Shown piece after piece: positions 53,637 to 62,244 of a stretch of 64,000 nt of DNA. Each line of letters starts with the position of its first letter. Within the stretch, counting starts at the first letter, position 1. The notes below the pieces were generated by a model. It saw nothing but the letters and a program-made list of their open reading frames with translations, did no database searches and was not told where the DNA came from. Source of the stretch: Bacillota bacterium (GTDB taxonomy: Bacteria > Bacillota > Clostridia > DSM-8532); the NCBI GenBank assembly GCA_023415825.1, contig JAEZJF010000022.1:620001-684000 (forward strand). The letters are read 5' to 3'. Position numbers and translations under genes: made by a program.

Positions 53637-54529
53637 TGGATGGTATTCTCAATGTTCATAAGTCCATCGGTATGACCTCATTTGATGTTGTTGCCAGGGT
53701 GAGGCGTTTGACTCAGATGAAAAAAGTAGGACATGCCGGTACCCTTGATCCGGACGCCAGCGGTGTTTTGCCCGTCTGTATCGGAAAGGCCACAAAGGTT
53801 ATTGAGTTTTTGATGGATAAGGATAAAGCCTATCGCGTCGGACTTGTGCTGGGAAAAGCTACCGACAGCCAGGATGCGTCGGGCAAGACTCTTTATGAAA
53901 AGCCTGTTCTAGTATCAAACGAAGTAATAGAGAAGGCCATTAAGGAATTTACAGGACGCAGACAGCAAATCCCACCCATGTTTTCGGCCATTCGTGTCAA
54001 TGGAAAAAGACTTTATGACCTGGCGCGGCAGGGTCTGGAGGTTGAACGGAAACCCAGACTTGTCACCTTTTACAGCATTGACATTATTGAAATAAAGAGG
54101 TTTACTGATAAAGTGAGCGTCACATTGGATGTGGAGTGCTCAAAAGGCACCTACATGAGAACCCTGTGCCATGATATAGGTGAAAAGCTTGAATGCGGGG
54201 GCCATATGGCTTCATTAATCAGAACTCGCTCGGGGCCGTTTCTATTGGAGAAGGCCCATACCCTTGAGGAGCTGGAGCGCTTAAAGGACGGAAACCAATT
54301 GGAAGCAGCTCTTTTGCCCATGGATCATGCCATATTACACCTTCCCGATGTTTATGTATCTCCTATGGAGGCCAAAAGACTGATGAATGGTCTTACTATA
54401 GCCAATAAAGGCATACTGGGCTATTGCCGTGTATACCACGAGGATGGAAGCTTTCTTGCCATAGGCAAAGGATTTGAACAGGAAAACGGCACAATGTTAC
54501 GTACCCATAAGTGGATTGGAATTAATTAG
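53636..54529 (+). CDS. truB: tRNA pseudouridine-55 synthase
   Basis: This 297-residue enzyme makes pseudouridine in the T-loop of tRNA. GHAGTLDPDASGVLPVCIGK contains the catalytic Asp; KAYRVGLVLG and SKGTYMRTLCHDIG are other TruB motifs. Translation is coupled to nrnA by the one-base overlap. Confidence 0.96.
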   Translation: MDGILNVHKSIGMTSFDVVARVRRLTQMKKVGHAGTLDPDASGVLPVCIGKATKVIEFLMDKDKAYRVGLVLGKATDSQDASGKTLYEKPVLVSNEVIEKAIKEFTGRRQQIPPMFSAIRVNGKRLYDLARQGLEVERKPRLVTFYSIDIIEIKRFTDKVSVTLDVECSKGTYMRTLCHDIGEKLECGGHMASLIRTRSGPFLLEKAHTLEELERLKDGNQLEAALLPMDHAILHLPDVYVSPMEAKRLMNGLTIANKGILGYCRVYHEDGSFLAIGKGFEQENGTMLRTHKWIGIN

Positions 54530-54553
54530 CTTTAATTACCTCGTTACGAAGGG

Positions 54554-55495
54554 ATGAATGATTTGCAGGTTATTACTAATATAGAGCCTGGCACCATAAA
54601 GCAAAATACTGGAGTAGGCCTGGGGAATTTCGACGGTTTACATATCGGGCATATGGCCCTTATTAATACCCTTATCAGTGAATGCCGCTTGAACGGCCTT
54701 CATTCGGTTGTTTATACCTTTAACAAGCACCCGGATCATCGCTTAAGAAAAACTCTTATAAGTCCTCTTATCACAACCAATGAGCAAAAGACAAGGCTCC
54801 TGTCCTCAACTGACCTGGATACCCTGTGTTATCAGGATTTTGATGAGGATTTTTCACGTTTATCCCCTGAAGAGTTTATTCGGAAAATTCTCATTGAACG
54901 GCTCAAAATCCGGCTGGCGGTAGTGGGCTTCAATTACCACTTCGGCTATATGGGCAGAGGGGATGTGGAATATCTTAAAAAAAGCGGTGATAAGTATGGC
55001 TTCAGGGTTATTGTGGTGCCTCCGGTCAAGGTTAATGCTGAAATTGTGAGCAGTACCCTCATTCGTAATTATGTAAAAAGAGGCAACATAGACCGGGTGT
55101 TTCAGCTTCTGGGAAGACATTTCTCGCTTCACGGCACTGTTGTCGGCGGAAGACGCATTGGACGTACTCTGGGCTTTCCGACAGCTAATATTCTTGCGCA
55201 TCCAGAAATGGTCGTTCCGGCCAATGGGGTTTATATCACCAAGACGAAGTTTGAAGACAAATGGATAAACAGTATAACCAATGTGGGCATAGCGCCGACT
55301 ATCAGGGACGAAAATCTTTTCAGTATCGAAACCCATCTTCTGGATTATGATGGTGATTTGTATGGCAAAGCCATTGAGGTTTGCTTTATACAAAAGCTGC
55401 GCGGAGAAAAGCGGTTTGAAAATGTGGAAGCCCTTAAAGCCCAGGTGGCTCTGGATCTTAAAAAAACCAGAAGCTATTGGGAAGTATTAAGGTAA
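54554..55495 (+). CDS. ribF: Bifunctional riboflavin kinase / FAD synthetase
   Basis: This 313-residue enzyme makes FMN and then FAD. The N-terminal nucleotidyltransferase domain has GLGNFDGLHIGHMALI with HxGH, and the C-terminal kinase domain (from about 190) has GRRIGRTLGFPTANI with the PTAN motif. It ends just before a terminator-like hairpin that overlaps the next gene's start. Confidence 0.96.
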   Translation: MNDLQVITNIEPGTIKQNTGVGLGNFDGLHIGHMALINTLISECRLNGLHSVVYTFNKHPDHRLRKTLISPLITTNEQKTRLLSSTDLDTLCYQDFDEDFSRLSPEEFIRKILIERLKIRLAVVGFNYHFGYMGRGDVEYLKKSGDKYGFRVIVVPPVKVNAEIVSSTLIRNYVKRGNIDRVFQLLGRHFSLHGTVVGGRRIGRTLGFPTANILAHPEMVVPANGVYITKTKFEDKWINSITNVGIAPTIRDENLFSIETHLLDYDGDLYGKAIEVCFIQKLRGEKRFENVEALKAQVALDLKKTRSYWEVLR

Positions 55496-55510
55496 GACAC
55501 AGTTTAATTG

Positions 55511-55553
55511 ACGCACTCCTTGGGAATACTTTTGCCATGGGGGTGTGTTTTTT
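55511..55553 (+). terminator. Terminator-like hairpin overlapping a start codon
   Basis: ACGCACTCC pairs with GGGGTGTGT (G-U pairs included), with an inner TGG/CCA, and is followed by six T. The last T residues belong to the proposed TTG start of the penicillin-binding protein gene, and the stem covers its ribosome site. Confidence 0.6.
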
Positions 55554-57207
55554 GTTTGAGAAGCGGTTTAGGATAGTTCGCTCTTTTTTTGTTTTCTTTT
55601 TTATTTTACTCATAATCAAGCTTTTCAACCTCCAGGCCATAACAGGCAAGCAATATGCCACCGCCGCTGCGAATCAGCAGACCCGTAATCGTATTGTTTA
55701 CCGGGAGAGGGGTGACATTCTGGATCGTAGCGGCATTCGCTTTACAGGCCGTGAAGATTCCTGGAAAGCAATATTACAGCCTGCCACCCTTTTGGGTAAT
55801 TCAAATGAGCTGCGAATCGTGGCCGATATTTTCAATATGACCGTCGAAAATCTGAAAAACGAGCTATCCAAGAGTAATCTTCCCTATCTGGAAGGCATTA
55901 CATCGGCTCAGGCCAAGGCTATTGCCGATTCATCCCTAAGCGGTATCAGCGTTATTGATATGAGAGTGAGAAGCGATAATGACACATTGGCTCCTCATAT
56001 CCTGGGCTATGTGGATGAAAAGGGTGAGGAGGGCCTGGCAGGTATTGAGAAAATCTATCAGGAGACCCTGGATCGCGGCGGGGGTGTTTATGCCGGGCTC
56101 ATTGCAGACGCAGGCAATGGTTTTATGAGCAGCTTCGGTTATCGCATCTGGAACACAATGGGGAAAGAGAAGCTGGATGTCAAGCTCACTTTGGATTATC
56201 ATATTCAAAGTATTGTTGAAGAAACCATGGATCGTATGGTTAATAAAGGTGCTGTAGTTCTTGTGGATATCCTGACGGGAGACATTCTTGCTATGGCATC
56301 ACGTCCCGATTTTGACCCTTCCAATATCAATCCGTCCCTTAATGACGAAAATCAAGCACTTTTCAATAGAGCCTTGGGAACCTATACCCCTGGTTCCATC
56401 TTTAAAATCGTAACGGCGGCTGCGGCTCTGGAGGAAGGGATTTCACCCGATCTGGTTTTTGATTGTCCGGGCTATGTGGATTTGAACGGTGTAGTCATGA
56501 AATGCTCCAGCTATGAAAGCGGAGGCCATGGGACCATCAATATGGCGCAGGCTTTTGCCCGTTCATGCAATTCCTATTTTATTAACCTAGGTTTAAAGGT
56601 GGGGCGTGATCCACTCATTGAAATGGCGAAAAAATTCGGTCTGGGCAGTAAAACAGGATTATCTGCCCAAGGTATTCCTGAGTCACCGGGCCAGCTTCCC
56701 TTTACCGATGGATATGCTTCACCCGCCGAAATCGGCAATATTTCCATAGGACAGGGCGAGCTTTTGGTTTCACCAGTTCAGGCTGCCAATATGACAGCAG
56801 TCATTGCAAATGGAGGCTTACTGAATCGAGTTTCACTTATAGAATCAATTGTCAATAATAAAGGAGATCGTATCCGAAATTTTCGGACACCTTCGTGGGA
56901 GCGTGTCATTTCTAAGGAGACTGCTGCGAGCCTACAAGGTATGATGCTGTTGACGGTCCAGTCAGGCACCGGTGGGCTTGCCAATATCAAGGGGCATGGC
57001 GGGAGTGCTGGAAAAACAGGAAGCGCAGAAACCGGTTGGGTAAAGGATAACCGCAATATACTCCATGCCTGGTTCTCGGGCTATTTTCCCATTGATGCCC
57101 CTCGTTATGCTCTCTGCATTTTTATTGAGGACGGCAAAAGCGGCTCAGTCAGCGCAGCTCCAATTTTTGCCGAGATCTCGGCTAAAATTATGGATGCAGG
57201 TTTCTAG
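55552..57207 (+). CDS. Penicillin-binding protein, class B transpeptidase
   Basis: This peptidoglycan transpeptidase has about 551 residues. A cytoplasmic Arg-rich start and one membrane helix (FFVFFFILLIIKLFNLQA) lead to a dimerisation domain (RGDILDRSG) and a penicillin-binding domain with TPGSIFKIVTAA (Ser-x-x-Lys), SCNSYF and KTGSAE. TTG at 55552 is proposed because GGGGGTG is 6-12 bases upstream. An ATG at 55537 and the frame start at 55477 inside ribF are alternatives. Its small size suggests a sporulation or elongation PBP rather than PBP2B. Confidence 0.87.
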   Translation: MFEKRFRIVRSFFVFFFILLIIKLFNLQAITGKQYATAAANQQTRNRIVYRERGDILDRSGIRFTGREDSWKAILQPATLLGNSNELRIVADIFNMTVENLKNELSKSNLPYLEGITSAQAKAIADSSLSGISVIDMRVRSDNDTLAPHILGYVDEKGEEGLAGIEKIYQETLDRGGGVYAGLIADAGNGFMSSFGYRIWNTMGKEKLDVKLTLDYHIQSIVEETMDRMVNKGAVVLVDILTGDILAMASRPDFDPSNINPSLNDENQALFNRALGTYTPGSIFKIVTAAAALEEGISPDLVFDCPGYVDLNGVVMKCSSYESGGHGTINMAQAFARSCNSYFINLGLKVGRDPLIEMAKKFGLGSKTGLSAQGIPESPGQLPFTDGYASPAEIGNISIGQGELLVSPVQAANMTAVIANGGLLNRVSLIESIVNNKGDRIRNFRTPSWERVISKETAASLQGMMLLTVQSGTGGLANIKGHGGSAGKTGSAETGWVKDNRNILHAWFSGYFPIDAPRYALCIFIEDGKSGSVSAAPIFAEISAKIMDAGF

Positions 57208-57316
57208 CGATGTTTATTAAATCTTATCATCTTTTCAGACATTCAAAGTTCACCATCGTACAATGGAATGAAGATCGAAAAAGTATTCATTGTGAAAGAG
57301 AGCGGTGTGTTGATTT

Positions 57317-57772
57317 ATGGAAAGAAGATTCTTGCGAAGATCCAATGATAAAATTATAGGTGGCATTTGCTCAGGCCTCGCACAATATGTCGGAGCAGAT
57401 GTAACCCTTGTTCGCCTCATTACTCTATTTGGAATTATAGCCAGCGGGGTTGTACCGGGGGGTTTTCTTTATGTGATCTGTCTCATCATTGTTCCTCTGG
57501 ACTCACAGGCGGGAGGTTACAATGCCGGTGGTCCCGGCCCTGAAGGCTTTGACGGCTCAAATCACAATTCGTATTACGACACCAGCAGAAGCAATGAACC
57601 CTCCTCTAATAATACGCGCTATATCATAGGGATAGGGCTTATAGGCCTGGGGATCTATCTGTTTGCCCGCTTATTCTTTGGTTGGCTTCGATGGGAGTAT
57701 ATATTTGCCGGCTTTCTTATTATAGGCGGTCTATTCATGATGTTTGGCGGAAACAGGAGGAGTGGCAGATGA
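57317..57772 (+). CDS. PspC-domain membrane protein
   Basis: This 151-residue protein starts with a PspC domain (RRSNDKIIGGICSGLAQYVG) and one or two membrane helices. A Gly/Asn/Ser linker and two further helices near the C-terminus follow. PspC domains occur in envelope-stress systems. Its stop overlaps the next gene by four bases (ATGA), so the two are coupled. No sensor kinase lies nearby. Confidence 0.85.
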   Translation: MERRFLRRSNDKIIGGICSGLAQYVGADVTLVRLITLFGIIASGVVPGGFLYVICLIIVPLDSQAGGYNAGGPGPEGFDGSNHNSYYDTSRSNEPSSNNTRYIIGIGLIGLGIYLFARLFFGWLRWEYIFAGFLIIGGLFMMFGGNRRSGR

Positions 57773-58626
57773 AAAAGTCCAATGCTTTATGGGGTGCACT
57801 CCTTATATTTATAGGTCTTGTCTGGATACTTGATTCCACTCGGGTTGTAAGCATCGATATTTGGGGTTCCCTTACGTATTTATGGCCGGTTTTTATAATA
57901 GCAGCCGGAATTACCTTCTTTTTGAAACGAGAATCCCATCTCCCGAGGGTTATATTATGGATTCTTGTATTTGCGCTGATCGGCGGATATGGTGTTTATC
58001 TGGGCTATAATGAAGAAAGCTCAACCGATCTCAATAAAACCTTTGTTATGCAATCCGGAACTCGGTCAGGGTCACTTCAGGTGAATATCGGAAGCGCGGA
58101 TTTCGACATAGATTCAACAGACAAGGATCTGGCCGACATAAAAACCAATATAAAAGGTATTCGATTTGTATTTGACGAAGGAACAAACCCAAGGATAAAA
58201 TACAGCGAAAAAGGACAGTTCAATGCAATAAGGGGAAGGCAAATCTTTGATGCTGGCCTTAATAATACCATTCCATGGGATGTAGAAATCAATTCAGGAG
58301 TGACCAACGGGAAATTTGATCTTTCAGATTTAATGCTGAAGATGTGCACTATCAATACAGGAAGCTGCGATTTGGATATCATAGCGGGCAGCAAGCTGAC
58401 CGATGCGAGAATTGTCATTAATGGCGGAGCGGTGAATCTGAATTTGATGCTTCCCGATGATGTAGGACTGAAGATTTCTTCAAGCTCAGTGGTGGCAAAG
58501 GTCGATGGCTCGGTTAATATGATCAAGGATGGTCGTGTCTTATATTCCGACAATTTTGAATCAGCCCCTTATAAGCTTTATTTAGATGTCACCACAGCTT
58601 CAATGAATATCACAGTTAATCACTAA
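57769..58626 (+). CDS. LiaF/DUF4097-like membrane protein
   Basis: This 285-residue protein starts at 57769 after AGGAGG. Four short membrane helices fill the first 85 residues (ALWGALLIFIGLVWILDS, LWPVFIIAAGITFFL), followed by an extracellular beta-helix-like domain with repeated GxADFDIDST and GSCDLDII patterns. The layout matches LiaF-type regulators of cell-envelope stress, here paired with a PspC protein. Its target is unknown. Confidence 0.8.
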   Translation: MKKSNALWGALLIFIGLVWILDSTRVVSIDIWGSLTYLWPVFIIAAGITFFLKRESHLPRVILWILVFALIGGYGVYLGYNEESSTDLNKTFVMQSGTRSGSLQVNIGSADFDIDSTDKDLADIKTNIKGIRFVFDEGTNPRIKYSEKGQFNAIRGRQIFDAGLNNTIPWDVEINSGVTNGKFDLSDLMLKMCTINTGSCDLDIIAGSKLTDARIVINGGAVNLNLMLPDDVGLKISSSSVVAKVDGSVNMIKDGRVLYSDNFESAPYKLYLDVTTASMNITVNH

Positions 58627-58696
58627 TTTCGTCATATTTCCCTTATAATACAAGACGGAATATTGAAAAATCGCTTTTTATGCCCGTTTAAGCAAC

Positions 58697-58714
58697 ACTA
58701 TTACAGGTAATAGT
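58697..58714. promoter_or_regulatory. Palindrome just upstream of the spo0A promoter
   Basis: ACTATTAC-AG-GTAATAGT is a perfect 8-bp inverted repeat ending 10 bases before the -35. It does not match the Spo0A box TGTCGAA, so another regulator would be expected. Confidence 0.5.
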
Positions 58715-58724
58715 AAAACTTCTC

Positions 58725-58753
58725 TTGAAAAAAGTGGAATTGAACAATATAAT
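58725..58753 (+). promoter_or_regulatory. Sigma-A promoter of spo0A
   Basis: TTGAAA at 58725-58730 and a perfect TATAAT at 58748-58753 are 17 bases apart, with the start codon 31 bases further on. I do not see a sigma-H promoter. Confidence 0.85.
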
Positions 58754-58783
58754 TAACACAGAGAAACAGAGGGAGGTTTTAGT

Positions 58784-59584
58784 GTGAATAACAAAATTCG
58801 TGTTTTAGTTGCAGACGATAATGTTGCTTTTGGAATGATTATCTGTGAATTCCTGGAAAGCCAGGCAGACATCGAAGTGACAGCAAGGGTTGAAAATGGT
58901 GAAGACGCCATTGATATGATTGAGAAAACCAGTCCCGACATTGTCGTTCTGGACATTATCATGCCGAGACTGGATGGTCTGGGCGTGCTAACCCGGTACA
59001 AGAATGTCAGTCCTTCAGAAAAACCTATTTTTATTGTTCTTTCTGCTGTTGGTCAGGACACTATCACACAGCAAGCCCTTTCCCTTGGAGCTATTTACTA
59101 TATCGTCAAACCCTTTGATTTGGGTGTCCTGGTTGAAAGAATTAGAGAACTGGTAAGAAGCCATAGCCCTACGGTTCTCAGAATGGAGCCCGCTGCCCCT
59201 CCACCCAGTGTAAAGCCAAGTCAGAGTGGTGACAATGTTCAGTTTAAGATTACTCAAATTATGAGAGATGTAGGTGTTCCAGCACACATTAAGGGTTACC
59301 AGTATATGCGGGATGCCATATTAATGGCCGTTAAGGATCGCGAAATCATAAGCGCAGTTACCAAACGGCTTTATCCCGAGCTTGCGAAAAACTATAAGAC
59401 AACACCCAGTCGTGTTGAACGCGCAATCCGGCATGCTATTGAAGTTGCCTGGAACCGGGGAAGAGTCGATACCATCAATGATCTCTTCGGCTATACCATC
59501 AATACCCGTAAGGGGAAGCCCACCAATTCCGAGTTCATCGCAATGGTGGCCGATACCCTGAGATTAAACGAAAAGGCAAATTGA
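58784..59584 (+). CDS. spo0A: Sporulation master regulator Spo0A
   Basis: This 266-residue response regulator starts at GTG after GGGAGG. The receiver (1-125) has ADDN, phosphoacceptor Asp in VVLDIIMPRLDGLG, and LSAVGQD and VKPFD with Thr/Ser and Lys. The C-terminal Spo0A domain (about 150-265) contains the diagnostic GVPAHIKGYQYMRDAI and TTPSRVERAIRHAIEVAWNR, whose helices read the 0A box. Its presence shows a spore-forming lineage. The gene usually follows spoIVB; here it follows LiaF/PspC-like genes instead. Confidence 0.97.
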   Translation: MNNKIRVLVADDNVAFGMIICEFLESQADIEVTARVENGEDAIDMIEKTSPDIVVLDIIMPRLDGLGVLTRYKNVSPSEKPIFIVLSAVGQDTITQQALSLGAIYYIVKPFDLGVLVERIRELVRSHSPTVLRMEPAAPPPSVKPSQSGDNVQFKITQIMRDVGVPAHIKGYQYMRDAILMAVKDREIISAVTKRLYPELAKNYKTTPSRVERAIRHAIEVAWNRGRVDTINDLFGYTINTRKGKPTNSEFIAMVADTLRLNEKAN

Positions 59585-59610
59585 TGAGTTTGACGGATTT
59601 TTGAGCCAAT

Positions 59611-59666
59611 AACTCCTTCACTTTATTGGGTAAGTGTTAGATCGAGTAAAGTGAAGGAGTTTTTTA
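59611..59666. terminator. Bidirectional terminator after spo0A
   Basis: AACTCCTTCACTTTA and TAAAGTGAAGGAGTT form a 15-bp perfect stem followed by TTTTT. It separates spo0A from the converging gene at 59715. Confidence 0.92.
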
Positions 59667-59714
59667 GCATCTACAGATCCCGTATCTTACGTATATTCAT
59701 GTTCATCAAGTGCC

Positions 59715-60368
59715 TTATTGCGTATTTATAAAGGATTTCTTTGACTTTGCCCAAATCTTGACGGTGTTCCGAAAAAAATTGTCTGGACTCTCATAAACTC
59801 CAAGATCTCCAATAATTTCCTCTTTTTGAATATAGGTATCATTTTGATCCCAATAGATGGAAGGGTTCTTGAAGTCGTTTGTTGCAACACCATAGCCGCA
59901 AAAAGAACTGCTGCATTCACTGAATTTTTGCTGAAGCTTAGTCAAATAGGGAACATCCAGGATAAACCCTTCTAAATTAAGCCACTTGTTATCATAGTAC
60001 ACCTCTACCCAGCTATGCAAAATTTCCTTGGGTGATAATTGATAAAAAAGTCCTCGTATTGCACCTTTTTGGAGCTTCTTATCAATGGTAAATCCGTGTA
60101 TCCGGCAGGGTATTCCAACTGCTCTTAATAAAGCCATAAATAGAATGCCTTTTGTATTGCATTGTCCGTAACCATCTTTTATAACTTTCGAAGCTGAAAT
60201 ATTATCTGCCCTGTTGTACCCAAAAGCAATGGAATCTCGAACATAATTATAGATAGAAAGAACCTGGTTTTTTCTGTCAAGAGAGTCCCATTGGTTATCT
60301 GAAACTAATTTCTGTATGATAGGATTGTCATAATCCAGTAGTGGCGTTTTATTTAAATAGTTTTTCAT
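59715..60368 (-). CDS. Transglutaminase-like protein
   Basis: This 217-residue protein starts at 60368 after AGGAGG on the minus strand. The catalytic triad of the transglutaminase/protease fold is visible: Cys in GYGQCNTKGILF, His in LHSWVEVYY and Asp in EGFILD. It has no signal peptide. Codon use is A/T-rich compared with the flanks. The function could be a peptidase or a cross-linking enzyme; relatives of this size are mostly uncharacterised. The 254-bp gap upstream to 60622 is A+T-rich and shows no feature I can support. Confidence 0.8.
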   Translation of the reverse strand: MKNYLNKTPLLDYDNPIIQKLVSDNQWDSLDRKNQVLSIYNYVRDSIAFGYNRADNISASKVIKDGYGQCNTKGILFMALLRAVGIPCRIHGFTIDKKLQKGAIRGLFYQLSPKEILHSWVEVYYDNKWLNLEGFILDVPYLTKLQQKFSECSSSFCGYGVATNDFKNPSIYWDQNDTYIQKEEIIGDLGVYESPDNFFRNTVKIWAKSKKSFINTQ

Positions 60369-60622
60369 CAATAAGCACCTCCTGCAATAATCATACAATT
60401 ATTGATAATGAGATACTTTCAAAAAAACGCTGTCTTTGCGGCAATTTTGCCCTTGCATTGTGGAAGCTTAAAAGAGAAATAATGGATTGATTATTGTTGT
60501 GATACTTATATAAGATATTGAGTACATTCTTTTTGCAATGTATTATATATTAAGATTATTTATTTAATCCTACATTGAGATATATCCCAATTAGTCAGGA
60601 ATACGTTGAATGCGAGGTCATG

Positions 60623-62128
60623 ATGGCAACCACTTACGAAAGATATGTGAAAATGAATATTGACGGCTCCCGTATTGGCTTGGAACGTGGCGAGACCGAA
60701 AGCAACTACTTCTGCACGCCCAAGGGTGCGAAAGTGATTGGATGGGCCGGTTCGGATGGTATCCACTATTGCTTCGTGCGTGGCTTTGGCGAGATGGTAT
60801 TTGCCGTCAGCCCGATGAATACGCCGAGAAACTATGTGCATCCGGTGGCGAGAGATTTTATGGACTTCCTGCGACTCCTGCTGGCTTGCGGCGATGCTGC
60901 GGCACTGGATCAGGTATATTGTTGGGATCAGGCGCAGTTTGATGCCTTCCTGCTGGACAATCCTCTTACCGCTGAACAGCAGGCTGTGCTGAATGCCATT
61001 AGGGAGAAGCTTCTGCTCACGCCTATGGAGCAGCCTTTTGCTTATATCAAAGAGTTGCAGGCCGAGTTTGATTACAGCCGCATTAAATATACGGAAGACT
61101 ACTATGAGTTGGTTTCTGTCGAACCGAAGATACCCGAATGGAAGGTTCACTTTGAAGGCAACTTCTGGGGGCATCATGGCCGAGAAAGAGCCGGTAAGGA
61201 AATTTCTCTCGATAAGAAGTTTGTCTGGGACGATGAAGTCTGGCAAATCCCAGCGATTTATACCTGCAGTAAAGGTTTGGTCATAGACTTTTGCAAACAG
61301 GTTTCATCTGAGCGCATCCATTCCTTTATAGACAAGTGGACTCTCTCTATTGAGAACGATGGAACCGGGTTTACCGATGAACAGAAGCAGCAGATCGACA
61401 CAGAAAATCCGCTTACCATCAATATAAATCCGGAAGTTGTGTTGAATGGAACTATCCATTCAAGCTCTCATGGATGCAGCGTGTCGTGGAATCCCTGCGT
61501 CTTGGAAGGCAATGGCCTTGAGGCCAAAAGCGTGACCCAGCATTACAACCTTAACCCTGCCTATGGTTGGATAATCTGGCGCGCTGCTTTTCCTTGGAAG
61601 AAAAAACGCAAACCGCAGATCACGACACTTAGCGTAACAATGATGCAGGAGCCTGTCGCTATGTCAGGACCCCACTTCCATGTATCAGCGCCCGGTGAAC
61701 GTATTAAGTTTACACACCCGACCACCGGCGTAGAGCATACACTTACGGTACAGGTATATGAGCGGCAGGAAATGTCCCGTGAGCATTTATGCAGCCAAAA
61801 TCAGGAGTTCCCGACGCATTATACTGTGATGAACTATACGCTCTCGCCAGATCTGCCTGGCGGTGCATTCACCGTCACTGATTGCATTCGTTCCGACCAG
61901 CCTCGGCAGAAGCGCACCAATCCCCATGAACCGCAGACCTTCAGCAGTGGTTGCATCGGCATCATTGGCGGCGCAGATGGTCCGACTGCTATCATTTTCG
62001 GCGGCAGCGGTAAATGCAAGCCCCATGTATCTTGCTCCTCGCTGCACTTTGAACCGGTGGATGATGTGGAGTGGTATATGGTGTTTCATGAAAAAAGACG
62101 CGAAGATACCACAGTGGTGCTGATATAA
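60623..62128 (+). CDS. Large protein of unknown function with a GGADGPT motif
   Basis: This protein of about 501 residues starts at 60623 after GAGG; the frame is open from 60575. It begins MATTYERYVKMNIDGSRIGL, has no signal peptide or membrane helix, and is rich in Trp and Cys. Near the C-terminus GIIGGADGPTAIIFGG (61958-62005) matches the Na+-binding signature of decarboxylase beta subunits (GIIGGADGPT), although the rest of the protein is soluble and unrelated. The reading frame is more G+C-rich than its A+T-rich upstream neighbour, suggesting separate origin. Function not recognised. Confidence 0.6.
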   Translation: MATTYERYVKMNIDGSRIGLERGETESNYFCTPKGAKVIGWAGSDGIHYCFVRGFGEMVFAVSPMNTPRNYVHPVARDFMDFLRLLLACGDAAALDQVYCWDQAQFDAFLLDNPLTAEQQAVLNAIREKLLLTPMEQPFAYIKELQAEFDYSRIKYTEDYYELVSVEPKIPEWKVHFEGNFWGHHGRERAGKEISLDKKFVWDDEVWQIPAIYTCSKGLVIDFCKQVSSERIHSFIDKWTLSIENDGTGFTDEQKQQIDTENPLTININPEVVLNGTIHSSSHGCSVSWNPCVLEGNGLEAKSVTQHYNLNPAYGWIIWRAAFPWKKKRKPQITTLSVTMMQEPVAMSGPHFHVSAPGERIKFTHPTTGVEHTLTVQVYERQEMSREHLCSQNQEFPTHYTVMNYTLSPDLPGGAFTVTDCIRSDQPRQKRTNPHEPQTFSSGCIGIIGGADGPTAIIFGGSGKCKPHVSCSSLHFEPVDDVEWYMVFHEKRREDTTVVLI

Positions 62129-62244
62129 ACCGGAGACTCAACGTTCTTTCATCGCTCATGTTGCTATGGTATACTTGTAGTAAGGTAAACGCAGCTCTGT
62201 TTACGGGTTTCACACACTCTATTAAGGAAGGTTATCAGGTCGCT

